Assembly: GCA_029219385.1 (NCBI GenBank)
Contig: JAQXTH010000035.1
Location: 1-63,395, forward strand
Source of the DNA: Prevotellaceae bacterium
Lineage (GTDB): Bacteria; Bacteroidota; Bacteroidia; Bacteroidales; Bacteroidaceae
Direction: 5' to 3'
DNA length: 63,395 bases
The notes beneath the pieces are model-generated. The model made no database searches. It worked only from the letters and a program-made list of their open reading frames with translations, and was not told the DNA's origin. The position numbers and the translations under genes were made by a program. Numbering within the stretch: the stretch's first letter is position 1; the number at the start of each line of letters is the position of its first letter. This document shows positions 26,705-36,756 of the stretch, one piece after another.

Positions 26705-28534
26705 ATGAAAGATTTCTTCCATATCATGGGCAAATATTTTGCCCACTACAAAAGATACATCATCGGCACTTTTGGTTTCAACATCCTTGCCGCTGTGTTT
26801 AACGTGTTTTCCTTCACAGTGTTGCTACCCATTCTGCAAATATTGTTTAAGGTAAACACCGAGCGCTATCATTTTATTGAGTGGGGCACGGGCGATTTTC
26901 TCGAAACAGCGAAAAACAATGGGTATTATTATTCACAGGTGTTGATTGATAACCATGGCCCTGCCACCACGTTGTTGGTGTTGGGCATTGTGTTGGCAGT
27001 GCTCACCTTGTTTAAGACGGCAACTTATTTTGGCGGTTCGGCTTGTCTCATGCCGCTGCGCACCGGAGTGGTGAGAGACATACGCCGTGATGTCTATCGC
27101 AAAATCCTGCGCCTGCCTCTCTCTTTCTTCTCAGAAGAGCGCAAAGGCGACATCTTGGCGAGGGTCAGCACCGATGTCAACGAGGTGGATGCCTCTATCA
27201 CCTCTTCGCTCGACATGGTTATCAAAAACCCTATTTTCATAATTATCTATCTCACCACCTTGTTTGTTATCAGTTGGCAGTTGACACTGTTCACCCTGCT
27301 CGTGGTTCCATTCATGGCCATGGGCATTGGCAGCATTGGCAAAAAACTCAAAGCCAAATCGCTCTACGCCCAATCAAAATGGAGCGACGGCATAAGTCAG
27401 ATAGAAGAGACGCTGGGCGGACTGCGCATAATCAAAGCCTTTATTGCCGAGAAAAAGATGAGCAATCGCTTCGACAAGGTAAACAACGAGTTTCGCAACG
27501 CCTCGATGAGGGTGGCAATACGCCAGTCGGCCGCTCACCCCGTGAGTGAATTTCTGGGCACCTGCATGATTGTGGTGGTGTTGTGGTTTGGCGGCTATCT
27601 CATTTTTTCGGGCAACTCGCCCATAGACGCAAGCACCTTTATCTACTACCTCGTGATACTCTACACCATATTGCAGCCACTCAAAGACCTTTCCAAGGCC
27701 GGCTACAGCATTCAGAAAGGCATGGCCTCGATGGAAAGAATAAACAAAATTCTCGATGCACAAAACAACATAAAGGAAATTGAGCACCCCCGGAAAATCA
27801 ACGACCTGAAAGACAAGATTGTTTTCAAAAACGTAGATTTTCAATACAACGACACCAAGCAGATTTTGAGCGGCATAAACCTCACCATACGCAAAGGGCA
27901 GACCATTGCCTTGGTGGGGCAGTCGGGATCGGGCAAATCAACATTGGTTGACCTCATTCCGCGCTATCACGATGTTACAGGCGGACAAATAGAAATAGAC
28001 GGCACAGACATTCGCCAACTATCTATCCACTCACTGCGCTCCATAATAGGCAACGTAAACCAAGAAGCCATTTTGTTTAACGACACAGTGTTTAACAACA
28101 TTGCCTTTGGTGTTGACAACGCCACTGCCGACCAAGTGATTGAAGCGGCAAAGATTGCCAATGCCCATGAATTTATCATGGAAATGGAACAAGGGTATGA
28201 CACCCCCGTGGGCGATCGCGGTTGCAGACTGTCGGGTGGCCAGAGACAGCGCATCAGCATAGCCCGCGCCATATTGAAAAACCCACCCATTCTGATACTC
28301 GACGAGGCGACCTCGGCTCTCGACACCGAAAGCGAACGATTGGTGCAGGAGGCTCTCGAACGACTTATGAAAACACGCACCACCATTGCCATTGCCCACC
28401 GCCTGTCGACAATCAAAAATGCCGATTGCATCCATGTGTTGCACGAGGGGCGCATAGTGGAGAGCGGCACCCACGACCAACTCATCGAATTGGGCAATTA
28501 TTACAAGAAGCTCAACGATATGCAACAACTTTAA
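26705..28534 (+). CDS. ABC exporter, MsbA-like (permease-ATPase fusion)
   Basis: 609-residue half-transporter. The N-terminal ABC_membrane domain (about 15-320, six helices) is followed by an ATPase with Walker A GQSGSGKST, signature LSGGQRQRISIARA, Walker B ILILDEATSALD and a switch His in IAIAHRLSTI. The layout is that of MsbA-like lipid exporters. The neighbour is an LTA-synthase-like sulfatase, so an envelope-lipid substrate is plausible, but the sequence does not prove it. Confidence 0.93.
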   Translation: MKDFFHIMGKYFAHYKRYIIGTFGFNILAAVFNVFSFTVLLPILQILFKVNTERYHFIEWGTGDFLETAKNNGYYYSQVLIDNHGPATTLLVLGIVLAVLTLFKTATYFGGSACLMPLRTGVVRDIRRDVYRKILRLPLSFFSEERKGDILARVSTDVNEVDASITSSLDMVIKNPIFIIIYLTTLFVISWQLTLFTLLVVPFMAMGIGSIGKKLKAKSLYAQSKWSDGISQIEETLGGLRIIKAFIAEKKMSNRFDKVNNEFRNASMRVAIRQSAAHPVSEFLGTCMIVVVLWFGGYLIFSGNSPIDASTFIYYLVILYTILQPLKDLSKAGYSIQKGMASMERINKILDAQNNIKEIEHPRKINDLKDKIVFKNVDFQYNDTKQILSGINLTIRKGQTIALVGQSGSGKSTLVDLIPRYHDVTGGQIEIDGTDIRQLSIHSLRSIIGNVNQEAILFNDTVFNNIAFGVDNATADQVIEAAKIANAHEFIMEMEQGYDTPVGDRGCRLSGGQRQRISIARAILKNPPILILDEATSALDTESERLVQEALERLMKTRTTIAIAHRLSTIKNADCIHVLHEGRIVESGTHDQLIELGNYYKKLNDMQQL

Positions 28535-28589
28535 GGCAACCCAAAACAGACACACTACTACGAAAACACATAAATCCAGACTTCTATTC

Positions 28590-30395
28590 TTGCTCGGCTT
28601 CATGGCCGTGTTGCTCATCACTTTCACAGTGATGAAAATCGTTTTCTATGTCTACAACTCACCGCATAGCAATTTTCGCATTGCAGACATTATAGCAGTC
28701 ATTGCTCACGGACTGCCCCAAGACCTCTCCACCGTTTCCTATCTCGCTGTGCTGCCCTGGGCTGTGTGTGTGACCACGATATGGTTTCAAAAGAAATGGT
28801 TGTCTGCCCTACTTAACATATATTATTATATCATCTCGCCACTCCTGGTTTTGATATTGATAGGCGACTGCGTGCTTTACAAATTTTGGCAATTCAAAAT
28901 CGATGCCACGATTTTCAACTATCTCGACAGTCCCAAAGACATTGTGGTGAACGTGTCAGGCCTGTTTCTCGCTGCTGCAACGGTGGCCATCATTGCATTG
29001 AGCACGGGCCTAATCTTTGCGTTGCGCAAAACTTGTAAACCGGTCTTCAACAAGTGCAGAAAGAAAAGCAAAGTTTTATGTGCTTTTGTCTTGGTGGGTG
29101 GTTGCATGTTTCTTATGATCAGAGGCGGTGTGGGACGCTCCACGATGAACGTGGGCTATGTCTACTATTCGTCTGACCAATTTCTAAACCACTCGGCCGT
29201 CAACCCGGCATTCAGCCTCATTTACTCCTCGCTGAAATATAAGAACCTCGAAAAACTCTATCATTTTTATTCCGCAAATGAATGTAAAGAAAACTTCGAG
29301 ACACTACAGTTCTCCACCCTCACAACCGAGCCCGACACTCTGCTCACCACCACACGCCCTAACGTAGTGTTGGTATTGATGGAGGGACTGGGCGCAACAT
29401 TTGTGGAACCATTGGGCGGAGAGAAAGGCGTGACCCCCAACCTCAACAAACTGTGTGGTGAGGGAGTCTTGTTCTCACATTGCTATGCCAACAGCTATCG
29501 CACCGACCGAGGCACAATCTGCACCTTGAGTGGCTATCCTGCCTTTCCCGATTTGTCGGTCATGAAAATGCCGGAGAAGTCGATGGACCTGCCCTCCATT
29601 GCCCGTTCTCTCTCAAAGAAGGGCTATGCCACCTCTTATCTCTATGGCGGCGACAAAAACTTCACCAACGCCAACAGTTATCTGCTCTCAACCGGCTATG
29701 ACTGCGTGATGGGTGACGAACATTTCCCCTCGTCCGTGAGACACACCCACTCCTGGGGAGTGACAGATCATATTGTAATCGACACTCTCTATAACCAAAT
29801 CTGTCGACAATACTCCACGGGCAAACCGTTTTTCATCACCTGCCAAACACTTGCCAGCCACGAAGATTGGCAAGTGCCCTACCACCGCTTAGACAACAAA
29901 AAAACCAATGCAATGGCCTACCTCGACAACTGCATTGGCAACTTGGTTGAAAAACTGCGTCAACACCCCGTGTGGGATAATCTGCTTGTGATCTTCATTC
30001 CCGACCACGGCATTACATATCCGGAAAACATCACCGAGGCCGACATCAAAAAATGCCACATTCCCCTGCTTTGGATTGGCGGAACAATAAAACACGCAAC
30101 GGAAATCAACAAAATTTGCAACCAAACAGACCTCGCAGCCACCTTGTTGGGACAAATGGACATTGACCACCGGCAGTTTGAGTTCAGCCGCGACGTGACC
30201 AGCAAAACCTACACCTATCCTTGCGCAATCCACACCTTCGGGCGTGGCGTGAGTTTCATTGATTCCTCCGGGGTAAGCGTAGAAGATCTCACCTCAAGGC
30301 GACTCATTACCGACCTGCCTTCACCCAACGCCAATCGCGTGAGAAACGCCCACACAATTTTGCAATTCACAGTGAAAGACTTGTCAGAAAAATGA
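28590..30395 (+). CDS. LTA synthase family sulfatase (phosphoglycerol/phosphoethanolamine transferase-like)
   Basis: About 600 residues: five N-terminal membrane helices (to about 190), then a periplasmic alkaline-phosphatase-fold domain. Metal and nucleophile positions are visible: Glu in VLVLMEGLGA, Thr in YRTDRGT (nucleophile), Asp-His in FIPDHGITYP and the His pair region ASHEDW. The family moves phosphoglycerol or phosphoethanolamine onto envelope glycans. The start is uncertain: TTG at 28590 gives a full first helix, while the first ATG (28602) cuts into it, and no in-frame ATG lies upstream. It follows the ABC exporter by 55 bp and nearly meets zip (15 bp), with no clear terminator between. 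Confidence 0.88.
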   Translation: MLGFMAVLLITFTVMKIVFYVYNSPHSNFRIADIIAVIAHGLPQDLSTVSYLAVLPWAVCVTTIWFQKKWLSALLNIYYYIISPLLVLILIGDCVLYKFWQFKIDATIFNYLDSPKDIVVNVSGLFLAAATVAIIALSTGLIFALRKTCKPVFNKCRKKSKVLCAFVLVGGCMFLMIRGGVGRSTMNVGYVYYSSDQFLNHSAVNPAFSLIYSSLKYKNLEKLYHFYSANECKENFETLQFSTLTTEPDTLLTTTRPNVVLVLMEGLGATFVEPLGGEKGVTPNLNKLCGEGVLFSHCYANSYRTDRGTICTLSGYPAFPDLSVMKMPEKSMDLPSIARSLSKKGYATSYLYGGDKNFTNANSYLLSTGYDCVMGDEHFPSSVRHTHSWGVTDHIVIDTLYNQICRQYSTGKPFFITCQTLASHEDWQVPYHRLDNKKTNAMAYLDNCIGNLVEKLRQHPVWDNLLVIFIPDHGITYPENITEADIKKCHIPLLWIGGTIKHATEINKICNQTDLAATLLGQMDIDHRQFEFSRDVTSKTYTYPCAIHTFGRGVSFIDSSGVSVEDLTSRRLITDLPSPNANRVRNAHTILQFTVKDLSEK

Positions 30396-30410
30396 CAAGA
30401 CAACAGTTTT

Positions 30411-31163
30411 TCAGCCTACAATTCTCTCTAAAACGACCAGCGTCAGAAAACCCAGCAACAGCGCATAGGTAGCCTGCTTTTGATAGCCGTGAGCGTGTGT
30501 CTCGGGTATCATCTCGTCTGACGTGACATAGAGCATGGCCCCTCCGGCAAAACCCAGCAACACGGGCAACAACCAAATCAACACTGCGCCTATGCCATAG
30601 CCCAGCCACACACCGACAATCTCAAGCAATCCTATAACCAACGAAATGACAAAAGTGCGCCACCGCGACACGCCGGCCAAAAGCAGAGGAACAATTATCA
30701 CCATTCCTTCGGGCACATTTTGCAAGGCCAGACCAATCGAAACCGTCCAACCCTCGCTCACGTCTCCATTCATGCTCACACCGGCAGCCAACCCCTCGGG
30801 CAATTTATGAAGGGCTATCGCCATGACAAACAACAACACGCGATTGAGCGAATGATTGTTGCGATGTTGCTCTACGTCAAGACCCGTGATTGTATGCAGA
30901 TGGGGCGTGAGCCAATCCAACACATTGAGAAACAATCCACCGCCAATCACTCCCAACACCACCCATAGAGCATCAATACCACCGACCTGCTCAAAAGCCG
31001 GCAAGATTAATCCCACGGTGGAAGCAGCCAACATCACTCCTGCACAAAAACCCAATATCGTATCATTCCAACGATGTGGCAGATTTTTAATGAAAAATCC
31101 CAAGAGAGAACCCAATATAGACGAGCCGCACAGTCCCACGGCACTAATCCAAACATTCGACAT
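30411..31163 (-). CDS. ZIP family metal transporter
   Basis: 250-residue inner-membrane carrier for zinc or related divalent metals. Eight helices are expected. The binuclear metal motifs in TM4 and TM5 are clear: ALHKLPEGLAAGVSMN and ALQNVPEGMVIIVPLL. The His/Glu-rich cytoplasmic loop is short (HLHTITGLDVEQHRNNH). The subtype resembles ZupT/GufA proteins. Its -7 box is at 31259-31266. Confidence 0.93.
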   Translation of the reverse strand: MSNVWISAVGLCGSSILGSLLGFFIKNLPHRWNDTILGFCAGVMLAASTVGLILPAFEQVGGIDALWVVLGVIGGGLFLNVLDWLTPHLHTITGLDVEQHRNNHSLNRVLLFVMAIALHKLPEGLAAGVSMNGDVSEGWTVSIGLALQNVPEGMVIIVPLLLAGVSRWRTFVISLVIGLLEIVGVWLGYGIGAVLIWLLPVLLGFAGGAMLYVTSDEMIPETHAHGYQKQATYALLLGFLTLVVLERIVG

Positions 31164-31258
31164 ATTCTTTTTCCTTTTTATCTTGTTATTTCTGTTTCAC
31201 TCATAAGCAGACGCACCGTGTCGCACATAAGCTTTGCGCCAACACCCTGTTCACCGTT

Positions 31259-31266
31259 CAAAGTTA
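31259..31266 (-). promoter_or_regulatory. -7 box for zip
   Basis: TAACTTTG on the minus strand, about 95 bp before the ATG. Confidence 0.5.
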
Positions 31267-31312
31267 GTCAAACAAAAACAAACAGAGCCTAAAACATCTC
31301 CTTTTTTAACAT

Positions 31313-31358
31313 AAAAAAAACAGACGGCCACACAACATCTCTGTTGCAGGCCGTCTGT
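31313..31358 (-). terminator. pckA terminator
   Basis: 10-bp stem ACAGACGGCC/GGCCGTCTGT with a T8 tail on the minus strand, 30 bp after the pckA stop. Confidence 0.88.
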
Positions 31359-31387
31359 AATATAAATACAAACTTTTATTGAGTATA

Positions 31388-32989
31388 TCAGAGTTTCGGA
31401 CCGGCAGCCACGAGAGCCTGACCTGCCTCGTTGGTAGTATATTTGCCAAAGTTCTTGATGAAACGGGCAGCGAGGTCTTTTGCTTTCTCTTCCCACTTGC
31501 AAGCACAGTCATAAGTGTCGCGCGGATCGAGGATTGCAGGATCTACACCGGGCAATTCTGTCGGAACCTCAAAGTCAAACAAAGGAATCTTCTTGGTCGG
31601 AGCCTCGTTGATGGCACCCGAGAGGATTGCGTCAATAATGCCACGTGTATCCTTAATGGAGATACGCTTGCCGGTGCCATTCCAACCTGTGTTTACGAGA
31701 TATGCCTTAGCACCCGATTTTGTCATCTTCTTAACGAGTTCCTCAGCATATTTTGTTGGGTGAAGCTCAAGGAAAGCCTGACCGAAGCAAGCCGAGAAGG
31801 TAGGAGTCGGCTCAGTGATGCCACGCTCTGTGCCTGCGAGTTTTGCAGTGAAGCCCGAGAGGAAATAATATTGTGTCTGCTCGGGAGTGAGGATAGACAC
31901 AGGAGGAAGCACACCAAAAGCGTCGGCAGAGAGGAAGATCACCTGCTTAGCAGCGGGTGCGGAAGAACCCGGCTGAATGTTTGCGATATGGTTGATAGGA
32001 TAAGAAACACGAGTGTTCTCGGTTGTAGACTTGTCGGCGAAGTCAATCTTGCCGTCTTCAGCCACAGTCACGTTCTCGAGCAAAGCGTTGCGCTTGATAG
32101 CGTTATAAATATCGGGTTCAGACTCCTTGTCGAGGTTGATAACCTTTGCATAGCAGCCACCCTCGAAGTTGAACACACCGTTGTCGTCCCAGCCGTGTTC
32201 GTCATCACCGATAAGGCGACGTTTCGGGTCGGTAGAGAGAGTAGTTTTGCCGGTGCCGGAGAGACCGAAGAAGATAGCGGTGTTTTCGCCATTCATATCG
32301 CAGTTTGCAGAGCAGTGCATTGAAGCCATGCCCTGGAGAGGCAAATAGTAGTTCATCATAGAGAACATACCTTTCTTCATCTCACCGCCATACCATGTAT
32401 TGATAATTACCTGCTCGCGGCTTGTGGTGTTGAAAGCCACACAAGTCTCAGAGTTAAGTCCGAGTTCCTTATAGTTTTCAACCTTAGCCTTAGAAGCATT
32501 GTAGATCACGAAGTTGGGCTCGAAGTTAGCAAGTTCCTCTTCTGTGGGGCGGATAAACATGTTGGTCACAAAGTGAGCCTGCCATGCCACCTCAACGATG
32601 AAGCGCACTGCCATGCGGGTGTCTTTGTTTGCGCCGCAGAAAGCGTCTACAACATAAAGGTTTTTGTTGCAGAGTTCTTTAACAGCAAGAGCTTTCACCT
32701 GTGCCCAAACCTCTTCAGACATCGGGTGGTTGTCGTTTTTATAAGCCTCAGAAGTCCACCAAACCTTATCGTGGCTCTGAGCATCGTCTACGATATACTT
32801 GTCTTTTGGCGAACGGCCGGTGAAGATGCCGGTCATCACGTTTACAGCACCAAGTTCTGTTACCTGACCCACCTCAAAACCTTCGAGGCCGGCCTTTGTC
32901 TCCTCTTCAAACAAAGTCTCATAAGAGGGATTGTGGGCAATCACGGTCGAGCCGGTGATGCCATACTTAGTTAAATCCAATGTTGCCAT
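31388..32989 (-). CDS. pckA: phosphoenolpyruvate carboxykinase (ATP)
   Basis: 533 residues, cytoplasmic. In Bacteroidales this enzyme usually runs toward oxaloacetate, fixing CO2 and making ATP on the way to succinate. The ATP-type signature is present: [16 protein letters not shown] (kinase-1a loop) followed by [10 protein letters not shown] (kinase-2 metal site), with [11 protein letters not shown] and [17 protein letters not shown] upstream. All key residues look intact. It is monocistronic with its own promoter box (33047-33054) and terminator. Confidence 0.98.
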   Translation of the reverse strand: MATLDLTKYGITGSTVIAHNPSYETLFEEETKAGLEGFEVGQVTELGAVNVMTGIFTGRSPKDKYIVDDAQSHDKVWWTSEAYKNDNHPMSEEVWAQVKALAVKELCNKNLYVVDAFCGANKDTRMAVRFIVEVAWQAHFVTNMFIRPTEEELANFEPNFVIYNASKAKVENYKELGLNSETCVAFNTTSREQVIINTWYGGEMKKGMFSMMNYYLPLQGMASMHCSANCDMNGENTAIFFGLSGTGKTTLSTDPKRRLIGDDEHGWDDNGVFNFEGGCYAKVINLDKESEPDIYNAIKRNALLENVTVAEDGKIDFADKSTTENTRVSYPINHIANIQPGSSAPAAKQVIFLSADAFGVLPPVSILTPEQTQYYFLSGFTAKLAGTERGITEPTPTFSACFGQAFLELHPTKYAEELVKKMTKSGAKAYLVNTGWNGTGKRISIKDTRGIIDAILSGAINEAPTKKIPLFDFEVPTELPGVDPAILDPRDTYDCACKWEEKAKDLAARFIKNFGKYTTNEAGQALVAAGPKL

Positions 32990-33046
32990 TTTGTTTTGTT
33001 GATATTATAAAGATTAGTAATTGTTCTGTCTTTGACTTTTCGTTAG

Positions 33047-33054
33047 CAAAGTTA
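33047..33054 (-). promoter_or_regulatory. -7 box for pckA
   Basis: TAACTTTG on the minus strand, 57 bp before the pckA ATG. Confidence 0.6.
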
Positions 33055-33148
33055 AGAAATCTCACTTTTTGAATGAGGGATTTTAATCCAAATTTTGAAG
33101 ATAATTATTTGTTCTTAAACATTATTTTAATATAGAGGCAACAATTCA

Positions 33149-33182
33149 GCGATATTTGCAATTTAGTGTTTGCAAATATCGC
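33149..33182. promoter_or_regulatory. perfect palindrome between pckA and acpP
   Basis: GCGATATTTGCAA and TTGCAAATATCGC are perfect 13-bp inverted arms with an 8-bp centre. It lies 95 bp upstream of the pckA -7 box and 184 bp upstream of the acpP box. There is no T-run, so it is an operator candidate more than a terminator. Confidence 0.5.
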
Positions 33183-33341
33183 AATTTTGTTCAATACAAC
33201 ACCATAGCCGCGCCGCCACGATACTCAAATCGGCAATGCAGTTAGTGTGTTCTCTATTAGTTAATTTTATCAAGTCCACTATACAAAACACCTTCGTCAA
33301 TGCACTTTTTCGCCCCGAATGTGCATTTTTCCATGCAAATT

Positions 33342-33373
33342 CTTGGTCGTAAAAAGATTATGTAATAATTTTG
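33342..33373 (+). promoter_or_regulatory. acpP-fabF promoter
   Basis: -33 CTTG (33342-33345), 20-bp spacer, -7 TAATTTTG (33366-33373). Inverted AATGCAC/GTGCATT arms (33299-33305 and 33321-33327) lie just upstream. Confidence 0.7.
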
Positions 33374-33418
33374 CACGCAAATAACAAATAACATATTAAC
33401 CTAAACACAACTAAAGTT

Positions 33419-33655
33419 ATGTCAGAAATTGAAGCTAAAGTAAAGGCCATTATCGTAGAAAAGCTTGGCGTAGACGAAAGTGAAGTAAAGAACGAAGCAT
33501 CTTTTGCTAACGACCTCGGTGCAGATTCGCTTGACACCGTAGAGCTCATCATGGAATTTGAAAAAGAATTTGGAATTTCTATTCCTGATGATCAAGCAGA
33601 AAAAATCTCTACCGTAGGTGGCGCTATCGAATACATCGAAGCTAACGCGAAGTAA
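33419..33655 (+). CDS. acpP: acyl carrier protein
   Basis: 78-residue ACP, the carrier of growing chains in fatty-acid synthesis. The phosphopantetheine attachment Ser37 sits in [12 protein letters not shown]. Length and acidic composition are standard. fabF follows 116 bp downstream, so the two likely share a transcript. Confidence 0.98.
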   Translation: MSEIEAKVKAIIVEKLGVDESEVKNEASFANDLGADSLDTVELIMEFEKEFGISIPDDQAEKISTVGGAIEYIEANAK

Positions 33656-33771
33656 TAATCCGCTGTTTTATTCCCACCCCAAAGCGCAAACCTCCACTCA
33701 GATGGAGCACAGTGCCTTGAGGTGGGAATGTTTTCGTTAATAAAAACAACACAATACTACATAAATAAATA

Positions 33772-35037
33772 ATGGAACTGAAAAGAGTTGTAGTAACAGG
33801 TGTGGGTGCCATTACCCCACTTGGCCACAATGTAGCCGACACATGGGCTGCAATCGTGGCAGGTAAGAGCGGTGCCGCTCCTATCACACGTTTCAATACC
33901 GAAAAATTCAAGACCCACTTTGCTTGTGAGGTAAAGGATTTCGATCCTAAAAAATATATCGACCGCAAAGAAGCAAACAAGATGGACTTATACACCCAGT
34001 TTGCCATGGTTGCCGCAACCGAAGCCGTCGATGACGCAAACCTCGATATGGAAACGCTCGACAAAAACCGCGTTGGTGTAGTTTTGGGCGTGGGTATCGG
34101 TGGTATCAACAGTTTTGAAAAAGAAGTAAGCCAATATGCTCTCACCGGAGAGGAACTTGGCCCCAAATACAGTCCTTTCTTTATTCCTAAAATGATTGCC
34201 GACATCGCAGCCGGCCACATCTCAATCAAATATGGTTTCCACGGTCCCAACTATGCAACAACATCTGCTTGTGCATCGTCGACCCACGCTATTGCCTCGG
34301 CTGTCGACCTCATTCGTTTGGGCAAAGCCGACTGCATTCTGAGCGGTGGTGCCGAAGCCGCAATCTGGCCCACAGGTCTGGGCGGTTTCAACGCAATGCA
34401 CGCTCTCTCCACACGCAATGACTCGCCTGAGACAGCAAGCCGTCCGTTCAGCGCAAGCCGCGACGGTTTCGTAATGGCCGAAGGTTCTGCCTGCCTCTTC
34501 CTTGAGGAACTTGAGCACGCCAAAGCACGCGGTGCAAAAATCTATGGAGAAATTGCAGGTTCGGGCATGAGCGCAGACGCACACCACATCACCGCCTCCC
34601 ACCCCGAAGGTCTCGGAGCAAAACTCGTGATGCAAGCCGCTCTCACCGATGCCAATATGCAGCCCGAAGACATTGACTATATCAATGTTCACGGCACGTC
34701 GACACACGTTGGCGACATCTCTGAAGTAAAGGCTATCAAAGAACTCTTTGGAGAACAAGCATATAAGCTCAACATCAGTTCAACAAAGTCAATGACCGGC
34801 CACATGCTCGGAGCCGCCGGTGCTGCCGAAGCCTTGTTCAGCCTGCTTGCCGTGAAAAACGACATTGTGCCGCCCACAATCAACCACGCCGAGGGTGACG
34901 AAGATCCCGAGATCGACTACAATCTCAACTTCACATTCAACGAGGCTCAAAAACGCACCGTACGCGCTGCGTTGAGCAACACCTTTGGATTTGGCGGTCA
35001 CAACGCCTGCGTTATAATTAAGAAATACGAAGAATAA
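33772..35037 (+). CDS. fabF: beta-ketoacyl-ACP synthase II
   Basis: 421 residues, condensing enzyme of fatty-acid elongation. The Cys-His-His set is present: Cys167 (TTSACASS), His307 (NVHGTSTHVGD) and His344 (KSMTGHMLGAAG), with Lys339. The C-terminal SNTFGFGGHN is the standard FabF ending. Paired with acpP upstream and rnc 15 bp downstream, a common Bacteroidetes order. Confidence 0.98.
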   Translation: MELKRVVVTGVGAITPLGHNVADTWAAIVAGKSGAAPITRFNTEKFKTHFACEVKDFDPKKYIDRKEANKMDLYTQFAMVAATEAVDDANLDMETLDKNRVGVVLGVGIGGINSFEKEVSQYALTGEELGPKYSPFFIPKMIADIAAGHISIKYGFHGPNYATTSACASSTHAIASAVDLIRLGKADCILSGGAEAAIWPTGLGGFNAMHALSTRNDSPETASRPFSASRDGFVMAEGSACLFLEELEHAKARGAKIYGEIAGSGMSADAHHITASHPEGLGAKLVMQAALTDANMQPEDIDYINVHGTSTHVGDISEVKAIKELFGEQAYKLNISSTKSMTGHMLGAAGAAEALFSLLAVKNDIVPPTINHAEGDEDPEIDYNLNFTFNEAQKRTVRAALSNTFGFGGHNACVIIKKYEE

Positions 35038-35052
35038 TATAGGACTACCTAT

Positions 35053-35898
35053 ATGACCTCATTTCTAAAAAGAATAAAGTTCCTCTTTTGCAAAAAGGGG
35101 GAACTTTATTATTATTTAAAGAAAACCCTCGGTTTCTCCCCACGCAATATCAATATCTATCGCCAGGCACTCACACACCGCTCCTACTCCACAAAAGACA
35201 ACAAGAAAAAATTCTACAACAACGAGCGGTTGGAATTTTTGGGCGATGCCGTGATAGAAACAATCGTCAGCGACATTCTCTACCACCAATACCCCAACCG
35301 CAACGAAGGGTTTCTGAGCACCATGCGCAGCAAACTCGTGGAGCGCAAAAATCTCGGTCGCCTGTCTAAAGAGATCGGTCTCGACAAGTTTGTGAAAATC
35401 GACATCAAATACCCACTCCAAGACAACCACAACAGCTACATCGGAGGCAACGCCTTTGAAGCCCTCGTCGGAGCAATTTATCTCGACCGTGGAATGAAGG
35501 CTGCGCGCGCATTTATCGACAAACTTATCGCCAACGGCTTCATCAATATGGCCAAAACCGCCCGGGTGGAAGAAAATTTCAAAAGCTTGATACTCGAATG
35601 GGGACAGAAACTCCATGCCGAAGTGAAAATCATAAGCATTTGGGAAGACGTGCCAACACGCGACCGCCCGCCCTTTTGCAGCGCAGTGATGATAGAAGGC
35701 CGCATAGCCGCCAAAGGCAAAGGATATTCCAAAAAGGAAAGCCACCAAGAGGCCGCTCGCAAAGCCCTCGCTGCCATGAAGCGCACACCCAACTTTGAGC
35801 GTTCGCTGCTTCAAATGAGACTCATACGTCTCGTTGTCGAAGACCTGCTGCCCGAGGTCAGACAAAAGTCAAAACTAATTTCCAATCTACAAGACTAA
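35053..35898 (+). CDS. rnc: ribonuclease III
   Basis: 281-residue endonuclease for double-stranded RNA in rRNA processing. The catalytic domain has the signature NNERLEFLGDAV (Glu61, Asp65) and FEALVGAIYLDRG, which supplies the second acidic pair. The dsRBD follows ('GKGYSKKESHQEAARKALAA'). A 30-residue helical C-terminal extension after the dsRBD is longer than in E. coli. It ends at a bidirectional terminator. Confidence 0.96.
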   Translation: MTSFLKRIKFLFCKKGELYYYLKKTLGFSPRNINIYRQALTHRSYSTKDNKKKFYNNERLEFLGDAVIETIVSDILYHQYPNRNEGFLSTMRSKLVERKNLGRLSKEIGLDKFVKIDIKYPLQDNHNSYIGGNAFEALVGAIYLDRGMKAARAFIDKLIANGFINMAKTARVEENFKSLILEWGQKLHAEVKIISIWEDVPTRDRPPFCSAVMIEGRIAAKGKGYSKKESHQEAARKALAAMKRTPNFERSLLQMRLIRLVVEDLLPEVRQKSKLISNLQD

Positions 35899-35958
35899 AC
35901 CTCAATCAGGTCTACAGATCACTAAAGAGATTTCCCAACTTTATTTTTATTTTCAACG

Positions 35959-36001
35959 AAAAAAGGAAGATTGCTCTCACAAGAACAATCTTCCTTTTTT
36001 T
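35959..36001. terminator. bidirectional terminator, rnc/GT2
   Basis: 15-bp perfect stem AAAAAAGGAAGATTG with its complement and a 12-nt loop; A- and T-tracts on both sides. Confidence 0.92.
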
Positions 36002-36036
36002 GTATCTCATTCACATCTGCATCTCCTGTCTGCAAA

Positions 36037-36753
36037 CTATTTCACAAATCTGTATTTCAAAAGATACCATATCGCCTTGAGACCATCTTTGGCGCGTATC
36101 TTCTTGCCCTGATCTATCGTGCGGGGAAAATAACTGATTGGCACCTCTGAAATCTTCACACCCTTCATGCGCGCAACCTTTGCCGTCACCTCGGGGCAAA
36201 ACTCAAACCCACGACACTCAAGCCTCAACGAACACAACAATGACGAGCGAAACATCTTGTAGCAGGTTGGCTCGTCGGTGATGTGCTGGGCATACAACAC
36301 ATTGGTCAACCACGAAAGCAGACGCGCACCATAATAAAACGAGCGATAATGCGATTTCGTATGGTCTTTCTTCAAGAAACGCGAACCATAGACCACCGGC
36401 AAATTCTCGTCGATCATCTTTTTGAGCATAACGGCAATATCGTTGGGGTCAAGTTCGTCGTCGCTGTCCTGAATGACCACCACGTCGCCCGTGAGATGTT
36501 TCAATGCCGTGCGTATGGCCATGCCCTTGCCACTATTCACCTTGTGTCTCACAAAGTGTATGTTTTGGTCGGGATTGCTGCCAATATAGTTTTTGGCATA
36601 ATCGGCCGTGTCGTCGGTCGAGCCGTCATCTACCACAACAATCTCCTTTTCGTAATTATATGGCATTTCGACAGTGCCCAACTTGACCAAAATCGATTCA
36701 ATGCCACTGCCCTCGTTGTATGAAGGTATAATGATAGAAATTTTATGAGACAT
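36037..36753 (-). CDS. GT2 family glycosyltransferase, dolichol-phosphate mannosyltransferase-like
   Basis: 238 residues. GT-A fold: SIIIPSYNEGSGIESIL at the N terminus, VVVDDGSTDDTADYA (nucleotide-binding Asp), VIQDSDDELDPND (DxD metal site) and 'GFEFCPEVTAKVARMKGVKI'. This matches polyprenyl-phosphate glycosyltransferases, which act at the cytoplasmic membrane face. There is no membrane helix, so it resembles the DPM1-type short form. It starts 3 bp after the rluA-like gene. Confidence 0.9.
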   Translation of the reverse strand: MSHKISIIIPSYNEGSGIESILVKLGTVEMPYNYEKEIVVVDDGSTDDTADYAKNYIGSNPDQNIHFVRHKVNSGKGMAIRTALKHLTGDVVVIQDSDDELDPNDIAVMLKKMIDENLPVVYGSRFLKKDHTKSHYRSFYYGARLLSWLTNVLYAQHITDEPTCYKMFRSSLLCSLRLECRGFEFCPEVTAKVARMKGVKISEVPISYFPRTIDQGKKIRAKDGLKAIWYLLKYRFVK

Positions 36754-36756
36754 AGA

